A stretch of DNA of 54,071 nt from Spirulina sp. CS-785/01. Lineage in GTDB: Bacteria; Cyanobacteriota; Cyanobacteriia; Cyanobacteriales; Spirulinaceae. Positions within the stretch are counted from its first letter, which is position 1. Each line of letters begins with the position of its first letter. The position numbers and the translations under genes are program-made. Below the pieces are notes generated by a model that was given only the letters and a program-made list of their open reading frames with translations, had not been told where the DNA came from and made no database searches. Shown piece by piece: positions 34,827 through 43,980 of the stretch. Where the stretch lies: NCBI RefSeq assembly GCF_028330525.1, contig NZ_JAQMSD010000293.1, positions 1 to 54,071 on the forward strand. The letters are read 5' to 3'.

Positions 34827-35255
34827 TTACTGCCCCTTGACTCGGACATTCGTAGTCATAAATGTTCCTGTCCCCGAATATTGGGGAGTCGCATCGGGGA
34901 CCGGACCGCCAGGGGTGGGTTGTTGGGCGGGAACCATAACCTGAAACCTGGCATTAAACGTACTCCCTTTGAGTAAAACTGGTTTATTATTCGATTTCGT
35001 CCGTTTTGCCTTTTGATCCGCTCCCAAGGAGGAAATACTCAGCATACCGACCCCAGGAATGTTAAAAACGGGAGTCATGTAGGGACACCCCGGCACCATG
35101 ACCGTTTTCTCATCCCCATCTACACAAATCAGTTTTTTGTTAATCATTCCCTTGCCCGTCCCAACTAGATTGCCTGGTATCACCGTGACTACTGCTAGCC
35201 CAAAGGCAGGATTAAACATCGCTAAATCTCCCGTTGTTAAGATAAAGTCTGCCAT
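34827..35255 (-). CDS. PAAR-like spike-tip protein of the CIS
   Basis: A 142-residue protein with repeated Gly/Pro turns and short beta strands: FILTTGDLAMFNPAFGLAVV, VMVPGCPYMTPVFNIPGVGM, and KGSTFNARFQVMVPAQ. This is the layout of PAAR-like tips (Afp10 role), a small cone that sharpens the gpV spike. Classical PAAR His residues are not obvious, so the assignment rests on size, pattern and locus. It precedes the large DUF4157 gene by about 195 bp of repeat-rich DNA, so tip and likely cargo are adjacent. Confidence 0.6.
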   Translation of the reverse strand: MADFILTTGDLAMFNPAFGLAVVTVIPGNLVGTGKGMINKKLICVDGDEKTVMVPGCPYMTPVFNIPGVGMLSISSLGADQKAKRTKSNNKPVLLKGSTFNARFQVMVPAQQPTPGGPVPDATPQYSGTGTFMTTNVRVKGQ

Positions 35256-35658
35256 AAAATCTCCTCGGTTTGCAGCCTAAATTCACTTTTTTTGAGGGAA
35301 AATCTCTCGCGTATTGCTCTAAAAAACCTTACCAAAAATCTTGGGTCTAAAGCCTCGCCCTGACTTCGACAAGTTCAGTCACCTTCTAGGGCGACTTTCA
35401 CCAATTGAATTCACGCTCTAAGAATTTATGCTATAGTGTTTTGAGTTGTTGGCCAGTCGAGCCATGTTTGAGTTGAACAGTACCCAAGGGCATTGGGAAA
35501 CTGCCTCGTGCATGGGAAACGACTGGGGAGACTTCCACCTCTGTTGATTCAGGGAAACTTGAATCAGTAACTTGAATCAGTAAGTGGTGTCGCTGAACCA
35601 GTAATTTCGGAATCTGTGAAGACCGAAGAATCACCGTCCTTCTAGGACGGTGAGTATG
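35256..35658. other. 403-bp gap inside the CIS locus with an IS200/IS605-like relic
   Basis: No intact gene. The left part holds an imperfect palindrome around 35355-35395 (GCCCTGACTT ... AGGGCGAC). From about 35400 the sequence looks like a short non-autonomous element: TTTATGCTATAGTG, a short plus-strand frame (FELNSTQGHWETASCMGNDW, 35465-35524), GAATCAGTAACTT direct repeats, and an end hairpin at 35632-35652. The frame could be a TnpB C-terminal remnant; I cannot prove this. Confidence 0.45.
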
Positions 35659-35662
35659 TCAA
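35628..35662 (+). mobile_element. IS200/IS605-type right-end hairpin
   Basis: A perfect 9-bp stem CACCGTCCT-TCT-AGGACGGTG (35632-35652) with the flanks GAAT and AGTATGTCAAT. This is the usual right end of cyanobacterial IS200/IS605 (tnpB) elements. It touches the stop codon of the gpI-like gene, so the insertion reached the very end of that gene. Confidence 0.6.
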
Positions 35663-37542
35663 TCAATCCAGGCTTCTTCTGTGGGGGTCATGGCCTCTAA
35701 CATGGCCGGGGTTAAGCGACCAATTACCGTATTGCCCGTGATGTTGCCGTTGGCTTGGGTTTGGCAAATTTCGAGGGCATGACTACGGGCATCTAGGTGA
35801 AAATCCTCGGCTAAAATTTCGAGAGAAATCGGTTTTTGATTGAGCTTAAAGTTGAGTTTAATGGTAACTTTACCCATTACGGCGCGATCGCTAATATTTT
35901 TTAACACTACAAAAAACCCGCGAGGGTTGGCTAAAAAGCGTTGATAGGCCAAAGAATGAGTCGCCCGAAGGCCCCAAGGCAAAAATTCTAATTCTGGGGT
36001 AAAAGGTCGAAAAGATGAGGTCTGAGACTGCATTCGCACCACTAACAAATGATTAATCTGGCCTCGCTCAACCGGATCGCTGACTTGGGGTTCAACGTTT
36101 ACTTCAATTTCCATGGTTCTTGGGTCGGGAGGGCCAAACAACCGGAAGCGATACAGCCTTTCGAGCCATTGGGAATTGGAAGACGGAGGGGAGACCCGCT
36201 CCTCGACCCTAGGTAAGTAGGTGTTGCCGATTTTGTATTCGACTTTAGGGGTGTAAATTTGCAAGGGTTGCGCTTGGGAATTGCGGGGTAAGCGGAGGGT
36301 ATTGTCAAGGCTTGACCCCAAGCGGGTGTTACCAGGCATTTGCTCCCACAGTAAGCGGGGGAGATAGACGCGCAAACGGGCATCATGGACGAGGCGCATG
36401 GTTTGGCCTTTTTCGGAGCCGAGGCGGGTATTGCCGTCACTGGGCTGAATTTGAGCCTTATAAATCGTCAGGGGTGGCTCAGATTGCACTCGTAGGGTGT
36501 CCTGGACTGAAGCCCCTAAACGGGTATTACCAGGCATTTGTTCGAGTTGATTGAGGGGTTTGTAAATGCGGAGGTTGGGTTTTAGATCAAAGGAGGATTC
36601 AACAATGGAGTGAGAGAAGTGTTGTTGATTGAGGTTAAAGTGCAGCTTGACGGTAAGCATACCCGTTACGGTGCGATCGCCCAAATTGGCTAGTGCCATA
36701 AAAAACCCGTCGGGATTGCCCATCAGTTGGTCATAAAACACCGTCTGTCGAACCACTGGCCCCATCTGGCTGCCGTTGGGTTCGAGGGGTTGGGTTTTAC
36801 CTTGAATGCGGATTAAAATTTGCTCGGCCTGTTGCGGTTCAAAGTCTTCTGAGAGGGTAACGGTGGCTTCGATTTGTACAGCTTGTTGTGGTGGTTGGTC
36901 AAACAAGGTAAAGGGATAACAACATCCCCACCCTTGGGTCAGGTGCATGGTGAGGCTTAAAATCCGCAGGGCATAAAAGGTATGGGCAGGTTTTTCTTGG
37001 TTAATAATGCCTTGGGCGGCTCGGCATTCGCGCCAATAGCGATCGGGCTGTAAGACTTGATTACTGGGCAGGACAAGCTGCACCTGAAAATAATGGGGAC
37101 GGTCATCAAACTCAAAAATAGCTATTTTGCGATCGGGATAACTCAAACCGGAATGCTCTAGATAAATGGAGAGCATTTTTTTCAGGCCCCGCAATGTCCC
37201 CCGAATGCGGTACAGGGGGACGATTTGGCTGATAAACTGCCGTTTTACTGCCTCGTCCCAGTCTTCTCCCAAGCTGAGGGCCACCCAACCCGCCAGCCAA
37301 GGCAAAAATTCTGCGGGGGTTTGCTGGGGGTCGAGGTAGGTGTGAATTTGGGAGATAATCGTTTCTAATCCGTATTCTGAGCCGGACTCGTTACTGATAA
37401 TTTGGGGGTGAAAGGGGGGTTCTTGGTCGGGAAGGCCACTCAGTACCCGTTCAAAGGCTAAGAGAAATTGCCCCAAAACGGGATCGGTTTGGAGGTAAGC
37501 GGGGAGGTAGTCGAGATAACTGCTTAGGGGTTGGTTTGCCAT
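35659..37542 (-). CDS. CIS tail protein, gpI/Afp12 type, with inserted repeats
   Basis: A 627-residue protein. The first ~200 residues are the gpI-like tail protein (SYLDYLPAYLQTDPVLGQFL, LPWLAGWVALSLGEDWDEAV, IVPLYRIRGTLRGLKKML), which joins fibres to the baseplate wedge. Then follow two copies of a ~110-residue beta domain (NPDGFFMALANLGDRTVTG and NPRGFFVVLKNISDRAVMG) with four ~40-residue repeats between them (MPGNTRLGASVQDTLRV, GNTRLGSEKGQTMRL, MPGNTRLGSSLDNTLRL, a decayed GNTYLP). Phage gpI is much shorter. The gene overlaps the upstream gpJ-like gene by 19 bp. The extra domains may hold fibres or a membrane. Confidence 0.88.
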   Translation of the reverse strand: MANQPLSSYLDYLPAYLQTDPVLGQFLLAFERVLSGLPDQEPPFHPQIISNESGSEYGLETIISQIHTYLDPQQTPAEFLPWLAGWVALSLGEDWDEAVKRQFISQIVPLYRIRGTLRGLKKMLSIYLEHSGLSYPDRKIAIFEFDDRPHYFQVQLVLPSNQVLQPDRYWRECRAAQGIINQEKPAHTFYALRILSLTMHLTQGWGCCYPFTLFDQPPQQAVQIEATVTLSEDFEPQQAEQILIRIQGKTQPLEPNGSQMGPVVRQTVFYDQLMGNPDGFFMALANLGDRTVTGMLTVKLHFNLNQQHFSHSIVESSFDLKPNLRIYKPLNQLEQMPGNTRLGASVQDTLRVQSEPPLTIYKAQIQPSDGNTRLGSEKGQTMRLVHDARLRVYLPRLLWEQMPGNTRLGSSLDNTLRLPRNSQAQPLQIYTPKVEYKIGNTYLPRVEERVSPPSSNSQWLERLYRFRLFGPPDPRTMEIEVNVEPQVSDPVERGQINHLLVVRMQSQTSSFRPFTPELEFLPWGLRATHSLAYQRFLANPRGFFVVLKNISDRAVMGKVTIKLNFKLNQKPISLEILAEDFHLDARSHALEICQTQANGNITGNTVIGRLTPAMLEAMTPTEEAWID

Positions 37543-38522
37543 TGGTCTCCGAAGCGTTGCAGGGTTGATAGGGAAGCAATCTGGATGTTGACGAGTTCGT
37601 GGTCTTGAATCGCTACACCGATGAGTTGATTTTGGGCGTTAAAGTGTTGACGAGATGGGTCAAAGCCACTGAGTTGTAGGTCTTCGACGTGATCGACTCC
37701 GGGGAGGTCGTCGAGGAGTTGGTACAGTTCGGACAGGTAGATATCTGCCCCAAAGGGATAGCCCTGGCCTTGCCAAAATTCTTGGGAATTGAGAGGGGCA
37801 AAGAAGGCTGTAATTTGTCGTTCGGCTTGGGCTTGGACTGCTGGGGGGTTGGCACTGTCTTGGAGGTAAAGTACCGCCGAGAGGGTGACATCGACAAACT
37901 CAGGTTCGATGACATGAAGGCGGGTGGTAATTAAGCGACGTTGGTCGAGGAAACGTTTGAGGTCGTGGTGCAAACGCTGTTTCTCTGAGGCATCGCTTTG
38001 GGGATAGCGAGGCAGAATGACTAAGCTAAGATGGGCTTCGACGGGTTGGTGAATATCGGCATTTTCTAGGTCTCGTTTGGGTAAACAGTTGACCCGCGCG
38101 ATCGCGCCGGCCTCGCCAAATTCCCGTTGAGCATAGCGAGTTTGCCCCCAATCGGTGAGGATCAATTGAGCAAAATCTGGGTTAGTGACGGCACGGTAGG
38201 GCCGCCGCAATTCCGCTAGGGTTTTTTGAATTTCTCTTTGGACGAGGGCGGCCTGGGCAGCAGTTGGTATATCGGTCGGCCATACCCAAGGTTGACCTTT
38301 GAGTAAGCTCAAAAATTGGGCTTGGTTGAGTTCGGGGATTTGATTGACGCGATATAGCACCATTTCTGTGAGCCAGGCCAGCAGTTCGATGAGGATGATT
38401 CCTGTATCTGACGGGTTGTGGTCTGTCCATTCTGGGGCTTCAATGGGGATTTGCGCGATCGCATCCTCGACTAAATCGGCATAAGTGCGATCGTCTAAGT
38501 TGGGGAGAGGAATAGGCATCAA
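37524..38522 (-). CDS. Short gpJ-like CIS baseplate protein, first gene of the locus
   Basis: A 332-residue protein starting with LPNLDDRTYADLVEDAIAQI and APEWTDHNPSDTGIILIELL, the same N-terminal unit as large baseplate proteins of this class. Its second half matches the C-terminal gpJ part (RYAQREFGEAGAIARVNCLP, FGADIYLSELYQLLDDLPGV). The large beta middle of the 1205-residue gpJ is missing, so this is a compact paralogue. The two together may form the mixed wedge ring, like the gp6 and gp7 pair. It is the first gene in transcription order; the promoter must lie within the 103 bp before it. Confidence 0.85.
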   Translation of the reverse strand: MMPIPLPNLDDRTYADLVEDAIAQIPIEAPEWTDHNPSDTGIILIELLAWLTEMVLYRVNQIPELNQAQFLSLLKGQPWVWPTDIPTAAQAALVQREIQKTLAELRRPYRAVTNPDFAQLILTDWGQTRYAQREFGEAGAIARVNCLPKRDLENADIHQPVEAHLSLVILPRYPQSDASEKQRLHHDLKRFLDQRRLITTRLHVIEPEFVDVTLSAVLYLQDSANPPAVQAQAERQITAFFAPLNSQEFWQGQGYPFGADIYLSELYQLLDDLPGVDHVEDLQLSGFDPSRQHFNAQNQLIGVAIQDHELVNIQIASLSTLQRFGDQWQTNP

Positions 38523-38625
38523 TAATCAATCATTGACAATCTACAATCAACTATAAACCAATCACCGTTGACCAACACACTGATTACTGATTACTGGTAA
38601 TAGTTACTGATTACTGATTACTGTT
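38523..38625. promoter_or_regulatory. Divergent intergenic region with the presumed CIS promoter
   Basis: Only 103 bp separate the first CIS gene from a divergent secreted protein gene. Much of it is heptamer repeats (TGATTAC/TAGTTAC, 38577-38624). I see no clear -35/-10 boxes, so the promoter is placed by position only. Confidence 0.35.
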
Positions 38626-39198
38626 ATGAAGCTCAATCTTTTACTATCTCTCTTATTCCCCATCACTAGCGTATTAATTCCTCTCGCTGTCCAAGCACAA
38701 GATAATCCCGCTTTAGAAGTCGAGAGTTTTGATGAGTTCCTGTTTCCTGATCTCGATGATACGGAAATGAACTTAGATACCCCCTCGTTAAACCAACCCC
38801 AGTTTAATCCGCAGTTTAACCCCACATCGGGAGAGATTACACCAATCGCAACTTTTAATACAGACTGTCAGCGAGTGGATATTTTTCGACGGGATTACCA
38901 GTCTGAATCATTATCGGAGTTTCAGGTTGGGAGAGGGCGCGATCGCCTGTTTATGAGTCTCGTTCCCCTCTCTCAGCAGGAAGGATGTGTGGGGATCACA
39001 GGAGTGCATCCCGTCAGCACCGCCAACGGGTTAAATGGGAAGGACTATTCCTTTGTCACCCAAGGGGTTTTAATTCGGGCCTATATCCCCGAAAACTCCA
39101 CTTGCTCGCTGTTAGAGTTCCGTAGTGGCTTTTTGGCTGATGGGGTAATTCAAGAATATGAACAGGGAAACTGTCTGCGAGAGGACCGAAGCGAGTGA
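38626..39198 (+). CDS. Secreted protein of unknown function
   Basis: A 190-residue protein with a clear signal peptide (MKLNLLLSLLFPITSVLIPL, cut probably after VQAQ near residue 25). The mature part starts with a Pro/Asn-rich linker and continues into a small domain with Cys residues (FNTDCQRVDIF, QEGCVGITGVHP, STCSLLEF, GNCLRED) that may form two disulphides. I recognise no family. It diverges from the CIS locus, and nothing links it to that system except position. Confidence 0.65.
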   Translation: MKLNLLLSLLFPITSVLIPLAVQAQDNPALEVESFDEFLFPDLDDTEMNLDTPSLNQPQFNPQFNPTSGEITPIATFNTDCQRVDIFRRDYQSESLSEFQVGRGRDRLFMSLVPLSQQEGCVGITGVHPVSTANGLNGKDYSFVTQGVLIRAYIPENSTCSLLEFRSGFLADGVIQEYEQGNCLREDRSE

Positions 39199-39277
39199 GC
39201 CAAAGAATAGAAAAAAGGGAGGATGTCAAGGACAACTCCCTTTTGGTGGGTGCAGTGTTGAAAGACCAGCGTTTGAT

Positions 39278-39736
39278 TTAGTTAAAATTACGAGGCCCTT
39301 GTCCACGGCCCGGACCCCGGCCTGGGCCGCGACGAGACTGCATCAGTTCGCGCATTTGCTCTTGTTGTTCTTCGGTGAGGACTTCCCGCATCTGATCACG
39401 GGATGCACGCATAATAGAGCGCACTTGATCCCGTTGATCTGGGCTTAAATCGAGCGATCGCATAGCTTGACGACCCCCTGGGCCCTCTTCAAACGCAGTC
39501 CGCAGGGTGTCTTGTTGTTCTTCAGTGAGGAGACTTTCTAATTGCGATCGGGTGCTTTCTCGAATTGCGGTCATTTCGTCTTGTTGCTCCTGCGTTAAGT
39601 CCAACTCAGTAATAAGTTCTTGTCGTTTATTTTCCCATTGGGGATTATTATTGAGTTGAGCATTGGCAGAAATGGCCGTAGCGGTGAGCGTAAGCGCAAC
39701 AGCACCAGCGAGAACAGGTAATACTCTAAGTTTCAT
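39278..39736 (-). CDS. Spy/CpxP-like periplasmic protein
   Basis: A 152-residue protein with a signal peptide (MKLRVLPVLAGAVALTLTAT, cut near ANAQ) and repeated LTxxQ-type helices: ELDLTQEQQDEMTAIRES, LLTEEQQDTLRTAFEEG, LDLSPDQRDQVRSIMRAS and VLTEEQQEQMRELMQS. This is the pattern of the Spy/CpxP family of periplasmic chaperones and metal or envelope-stress proteins. The tail is Gly/Arg-rich (GPGRGPGRGQGPRN), which is unusual. Upstream lie a palindrome and a strong hairpin that may take part in control. Confidence 0.8.
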   Translation of the reverse strand: MKLRVLPVLAGAVALTLTATAISANAQLNNNPQWENKRQELITELDLTQEQQDEMTAIRESTRSQLESLLTEEQQDTLRTAFEEGPGGRQAMRSLDLSPDQRDQVRSIMRASRDQMREVLTEEQQEQMRELMQSRRGPGRGPGRGQGPRNFN

Positions 39737-39828
39737 GGTCAGAACTCCGTAAACTGTGTTCGTTTGTTATCTCAATCATAGGCAGAGTCTCAAGGAGATG
39801 ACGTGAGGCGCAAGTCCCATTTAACCTA

Positions 39829-39840
39829 GGACTATAGTCC
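39829..39840. promoter_or_regulatory. 12-bp perfect palindrome GGACTATAGTCC
   Basis: The palindrome lies about 95 bp upstream of the Spy-like gene and 10 bp before the hairpin at 39851. It could be a dimeric regulator's operator or part of a mobile-element end. It is seen once in the window. Confidence 0.4.
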
Positions 39841-39850
39841 CATTCGCTCA

Positions 39851-39880
39851 CCCCATCTAAATCGAAGATTTTAGATGGGG
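39851..39880. terminator. Strong hairpin between larC and the Spy-like gene
   Basis: CCCCATCTAAA (39851-39861) pairs perfectly with 39870-39880 around an 8-base loop. It follows the end of larC on the minus strand by about 60 bp. No long T tract is present, so it may be a processing site, a weak terminator or a mobile-element end. Confidence 0.45.
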
Positions 39881-39936
39881 ACTGCGCGAAACGATTTTGT
39901 TACAATACTGAACACACCTACAAACGTTGCTTGCGC

Positions 39937-41118
39937 TCAAATACTCCCTGCGGCCTCAAGAGCCAATTGATGAATCATTTGCCACGGTTGACCGGATTCC
40001 TGTGCCAATTTAGCGCAATCCTCGTATTCAGGATGTACATTCATAATATTATCCCCCTGACGGGCAATTTTCACCCGCACCTGTCCGTAAGGAGTCATCA
40101 CCGTATGCAGTTCTCGGTGTAACAAGTGACGGGGTTGGGTGCGAAAGCGAATACCGAGAGTCGTGGTTTCTCGAAATAACAGACTCTCACAAGTCGAGGC
40201 CAACTCCGGAAAACAGATAACCGTTAATAACAACCCTGTGCGGGATTTTTTCATGGTCACAGGTTGGGTAAAAACGTCCAATGCTCCCGCTTCTAACAAC
40301 TGCTCGCAAGTATAAGCGATCCCTTGGGGACTCATATCATCAATTTGCGTTTCCAAGACAGTGATCATCTCCGTTTGCCGAGAAGATACCGTCGTTTCCC
40401 CTACCCATAACCGTAACGCATTGGGAAGGGATAACTCTTTTGTCCCTGCCCCTAACCCAATTTTCTGCACCTGTAAATCGGGCATGGGACCAAACTGTTT
40501 AACAAGCGTCGTCGTAATGGCGGCCCCAGTAGGAGTGACCAGTTCTTTCTCAATGCCATTACTATAGACAGGCACTTGTCGCTGTTCCCATAACTTTAAC
40601 ACGGCGGGAACAGGCACAGATAAAACCCCGTGGGCGGATTTTACAGTCCCCCCTCCCTTGGGTAATGCCGAACAATAGAGTTCGTCTATTTCTAACCAGT
40701 CTAGTCCCAAACAAGTCCCCACAATATCCACAATGGCATCAATCGCCCCCACTTCATGAAAATGGACAGTTTCCGGAGACAGTCCGTGAACCGCACTCTC
40801 GGCAATGGCTAACCTTTCAAAAATCTGTAAACTCCAAGTGGTGACTCTGGGGGGGAGTTGAGCATTTTTGATAATGTTTTGAATATCCGGGAGATGACGA
40901 TGGGTATGGGACGCTTCTGCTAAGTGGACATGAACTTTGGTGGCTAACTGTCCTCCCCGTTTGACTGGTTCGGCCTCTAAGGTATATTCGTGAGCGAGTC
41001 CCAAGGGGTCAAGGTGTTGACGGAGATAGTCGAGGGGGACCCCCACATCAACCAATGCTCCCAAACACATATCTCCTGCAATCCCTGTGGGACAATCAAG
41101 ATAAACTATTTTCGTCAT
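39937..41118 (-). CDS. larC: LarC-type nickel insertion protein (nickel pincer cofactor synthesis)
   Basis: A 393-residue protein starting MTKIVYLDCPTGIAGDMCLG, with a His-rich segment (EASHTHRHLPDIQNII) and the conserved FHEVGAIDAIVDIVG and PTGAAITTTLV blocks. LarC is a CTP-dependent cyclometallase that inserts nickel into the pyridinium dithiocarboxylic acid pincer cofactor of lactate racemase and related enzymes. No larA, larB or larE is in the window. Orphan larC genes are common in cyanobacteria. Length fits the full one-piece LarC (no frameshifted larC1/larC2 split). Confidence 0.88.
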   Translation of the reverse strand: MTKIVYLDCPTGIAGDMCLGALVDVGVPLDYLRQHLDPLGLAHEYTLEAEPVKRGGQLATKVHVHLAEASHTHRHLPDIQNIIKNAQLPPRVTTWSLQIFERLAIAESAVHGLSPETVHFHEVGAIDAIVDIVGTCLGLDWLEIDELYCSALPKGGGTVKSAHGVLSVPVPAVLKLWEQRQVPVYSNGIEKELVTPTGAAITTTLVKQFGPMPDLQVQKIGLGAGTKELSLPNALRLWVGETTVSSRQTEMITVLETQIDDMSPQGIAYTCEQLLEAGALDVFTQPVTMKKSRTGLLLTVICFPELASTCESLLFRETTTLGIRFRTQPRHLLHRELHTVMTPYGQVRVKIARQGDNIMNVHPEYEDCAKLAQESGQPWQMIHQLALEAAGSI

Positions 41119-41221
41119 GCTGGATTATTCTGTGAACGACTAATCGAGATTGTGGCAAATCAGCATCAAGCATAGACAATTATTGTGTCATCTCTGTGAG
41201 AACTCCATTGAAAATTTGATT

Positions 41222-41875
41222 ATGGCAACACTCTATGAAATTCATTGGGAAACCCCCCAAGCTGACCGAATACAAGAAATAGTCACAAGATTACGGGATG
41301 GTGCAGTGATGCTCTATCCTACGGATACTGTATATGCGATCGGGTGTGACCTCAACTCCCAAGCAGCAGTGAAACGAGTTCGACAACTCAAACAGATGTC
41401 TAATGATAAACCTTTAACGTTTTTATGTTCTTCTCTGTCTCATATTTCTCATTATGCGATGGTGACTGATCTGGCCTATCGCACGATGAAACGCTTGATT
41501 CCGGGGCCTTATACTTTTTTGCTTCCGGCCACGAAGTTAGTCCCCCGTGTGGTGATGAACCCGAAACGGAAAACGACGGGGATACGAGTCCCAGATCATG
41601 CCATTTGTCAGGCGATTTTGGCGATGGTGGATCATCCCATTATTTCAACGTCTGCGATGTTACCGGATACGTTGGGGGATTTTCCTTCGATGGAGATGGA
41701 ACGGTTTCGCTTGTTTGATGCGTTGGATTCGTTTGTGGATGTGATTATTGATGGGGGTGAGGAATGTGGGGTGGAGGTGTCCACGATCCTTGATTTTACG
41801 ACTAATAAGCCTTCGGTGGTACGTCGGGGTTTGGGTTGGGATGCTTTGCAGGAGTGGTTAGTGGTGGAGGAATAG
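41222..41875 (+). CDS. Threonylcarbamoyl-AMP synthase family protein (YrdC/Sua5-like)
   Basis: About 217 residues from the ATG at 41222; the frame extends 24 codons upstream, but those residues are not like the family. YrdC features are DGAVMLYPTDTVYAIGCDLN near the N-terminus, RVRQLKQMSNDKPLTFLC and PLTFLCSSLS, and GPYTFLLPATK with GIRVPDHAICQAIL. The family makes threonylcarbamoyl-AMP, first step of the t6A37 tRNA modification in the cytosol. The TsaE protein of the same pathway is encoded at 45216-45653. Cyanobacteria often have more than one YrdC-like protein, so this one may be the paralogue of unknown role. Confidence 0.85.
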   Translation: MATLYEIHWETPQADRIQEIVTRLRDGAVMLYPTDTVYAIGCDLNSQAAVKRVRQLKQMSNDKPLTFLCSSLSHISHYAMVTDLAYRTMKRLIPGPYTFLLPATKLVPRVVMNPKRKTTGIRVPDHAICQAILAMVDHPIISTSAMLPDTLGDFPSMEMERFRLFDALDSFVDVIIDGGEECGVEVSTILDFTTNKPSVVRRGLGWDALQEWLVVEE

Positions 41876-42347
41876 GAGGTCGAAAAGCGTCGTTTCTCTG
41901 TTGGTGCGGGGGTTTCGGGGGTTTAGAAACCGGGTTTCTTATCTCAATTGTTCTTTGTTCTCCCTTCATGGTGTCGAGAAACCCGGTTTCTCTGTTGGTG
42001 CGGGGGATCTCTGATGACTGAAATTCCTTGCCACACCATGTCTTATGGTGATTTCGGACAGGATAATCCGCTTTTTTGGACTGTCCACACCCCTCCCTAG
42101 AATCGAAGTTGTATTAATCGAACAAGACACCCACCTCAGACAGGCTTCTTGTGGGTGTTTGGGAGGATTTTGTTGTTTTTTTTGACGAGAGAGGAAAAAA
42201 GACCAGATACCGTGAGGTTGAAGTTGTGACACAAACCTCCCCTGATCTCTTAGTGAAACCCCCTACAGTCATAGTAGAAGACAGGGAATTAAGGGCAACT
42301 TAATCCGCACTTCTACCGTCATTTTTTTTGCAAAGGGGCTTTACCAA
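41876..42347. other. 472-bp leader/intergenic region before hetZ
   Basis: No convincing gene. It holds two copies of CTCTGTTGGTGCGGGGG (41896 and 41989) and two of the near-palindrome GAAACCCGGTTTCT (41927 and 41976), a hairpin at 42127-42158, and the likely hetZ promoter and 5' leader further on. I see no clear NtcA box (GTA-N8-TAC). Confidence 0.5.
42127..42158 (+). terminator. Hairpin with ACACCCAC stem before hetZ
   Basis: ACACCCAC (42127-42134) pairs with GTGGGTGT (42151-42158), loop 16 bases. T-rich DNA follows only after about 12 bases, so it is a weak terminator of the YrdC-like gene or a leader structure of hetZ. Confidence 0.4.
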
Positions 42348-43569
<1,222 letters not shown>

Positions 43570-43642
43570 CGGTTCAACCACAAAGACACAAAGGACACAA
43601 AGGGGAGATGGGGGAGAATAAACAACAAGCAACAAATAACAA

Positions 43643-43906
43643 TTAAAATTCTGCTCTCACCGTAAACTCATAGTCTCCCCCTGGTTCAAGTTGATAATCG
43701 GAGCGTTCGAGAAAACGACTTAGGGGTTCTACAATTAAGGCACGTCCTAAAGAGGGTTGAATTTTTAAGTTTCCTTGACGAAACCGCCACTGGAATTGCC
43801 ATTCGTAAGAGGCCGCTTTGACTTCTCCTTCGATTTTTCCCTGTTGCCAAGATTGTCCGGTGATGCGGACATGGGCGGTGGTTTCTGGCAAACGTTTTGC
43901 ACTCAT
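43643..43906 (-). CDS. DUF3146 family protein
   Basis: An 87-residue protein starting MSAKRLPETTAHVRITGQSW, with GEVKAASYEWQFQWRFRQGN and SLGRALIVEPLSRFLERSDY and the end LEPGGDYEFTVRAEF. It matches the small cyanobacterial family DUF3146 of unknown function. It has no membrane segment. The gene stands between a copy of the dispersed low-complexity repeat and an IS200/IS605-like hairpin. Confidence 0.85.
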   Translation of the reverse strand: MSAKRLPETTAHVRITGQSWQQGKIEGEVKAASYEWQFQWRFRQGNLKIQPSLGRALIVEPLSRFLERSDYQLEPGGDYEFTVRAEF

Positions 43907-43980
43907 CGTCTAGACTGGAGGGGGTGGACTGCAATTTAGACTTTATTTTATCGGGATTTTTTCGGCTAGGATATGGCATG

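Noticed and set aside
35431-35634. 67-codon minus-strand frame in the gap before the gpI end
   Set aside because: No family likeness; it lies within the IS200/IS605-like relic.
11677-38522. Prophage
   Set aside because: No head, terminase, portal, integrase or lysis genes; DUF4255, the AAA+ ATPase and DUF4157 point to a CIS instead.
11677-38522. Type VI secretion system
   Set aside because: No TssJ/L/M membrane complex, no ClpV-type unfoldase, and the cap and ATPase are of the Afp/PVC type.
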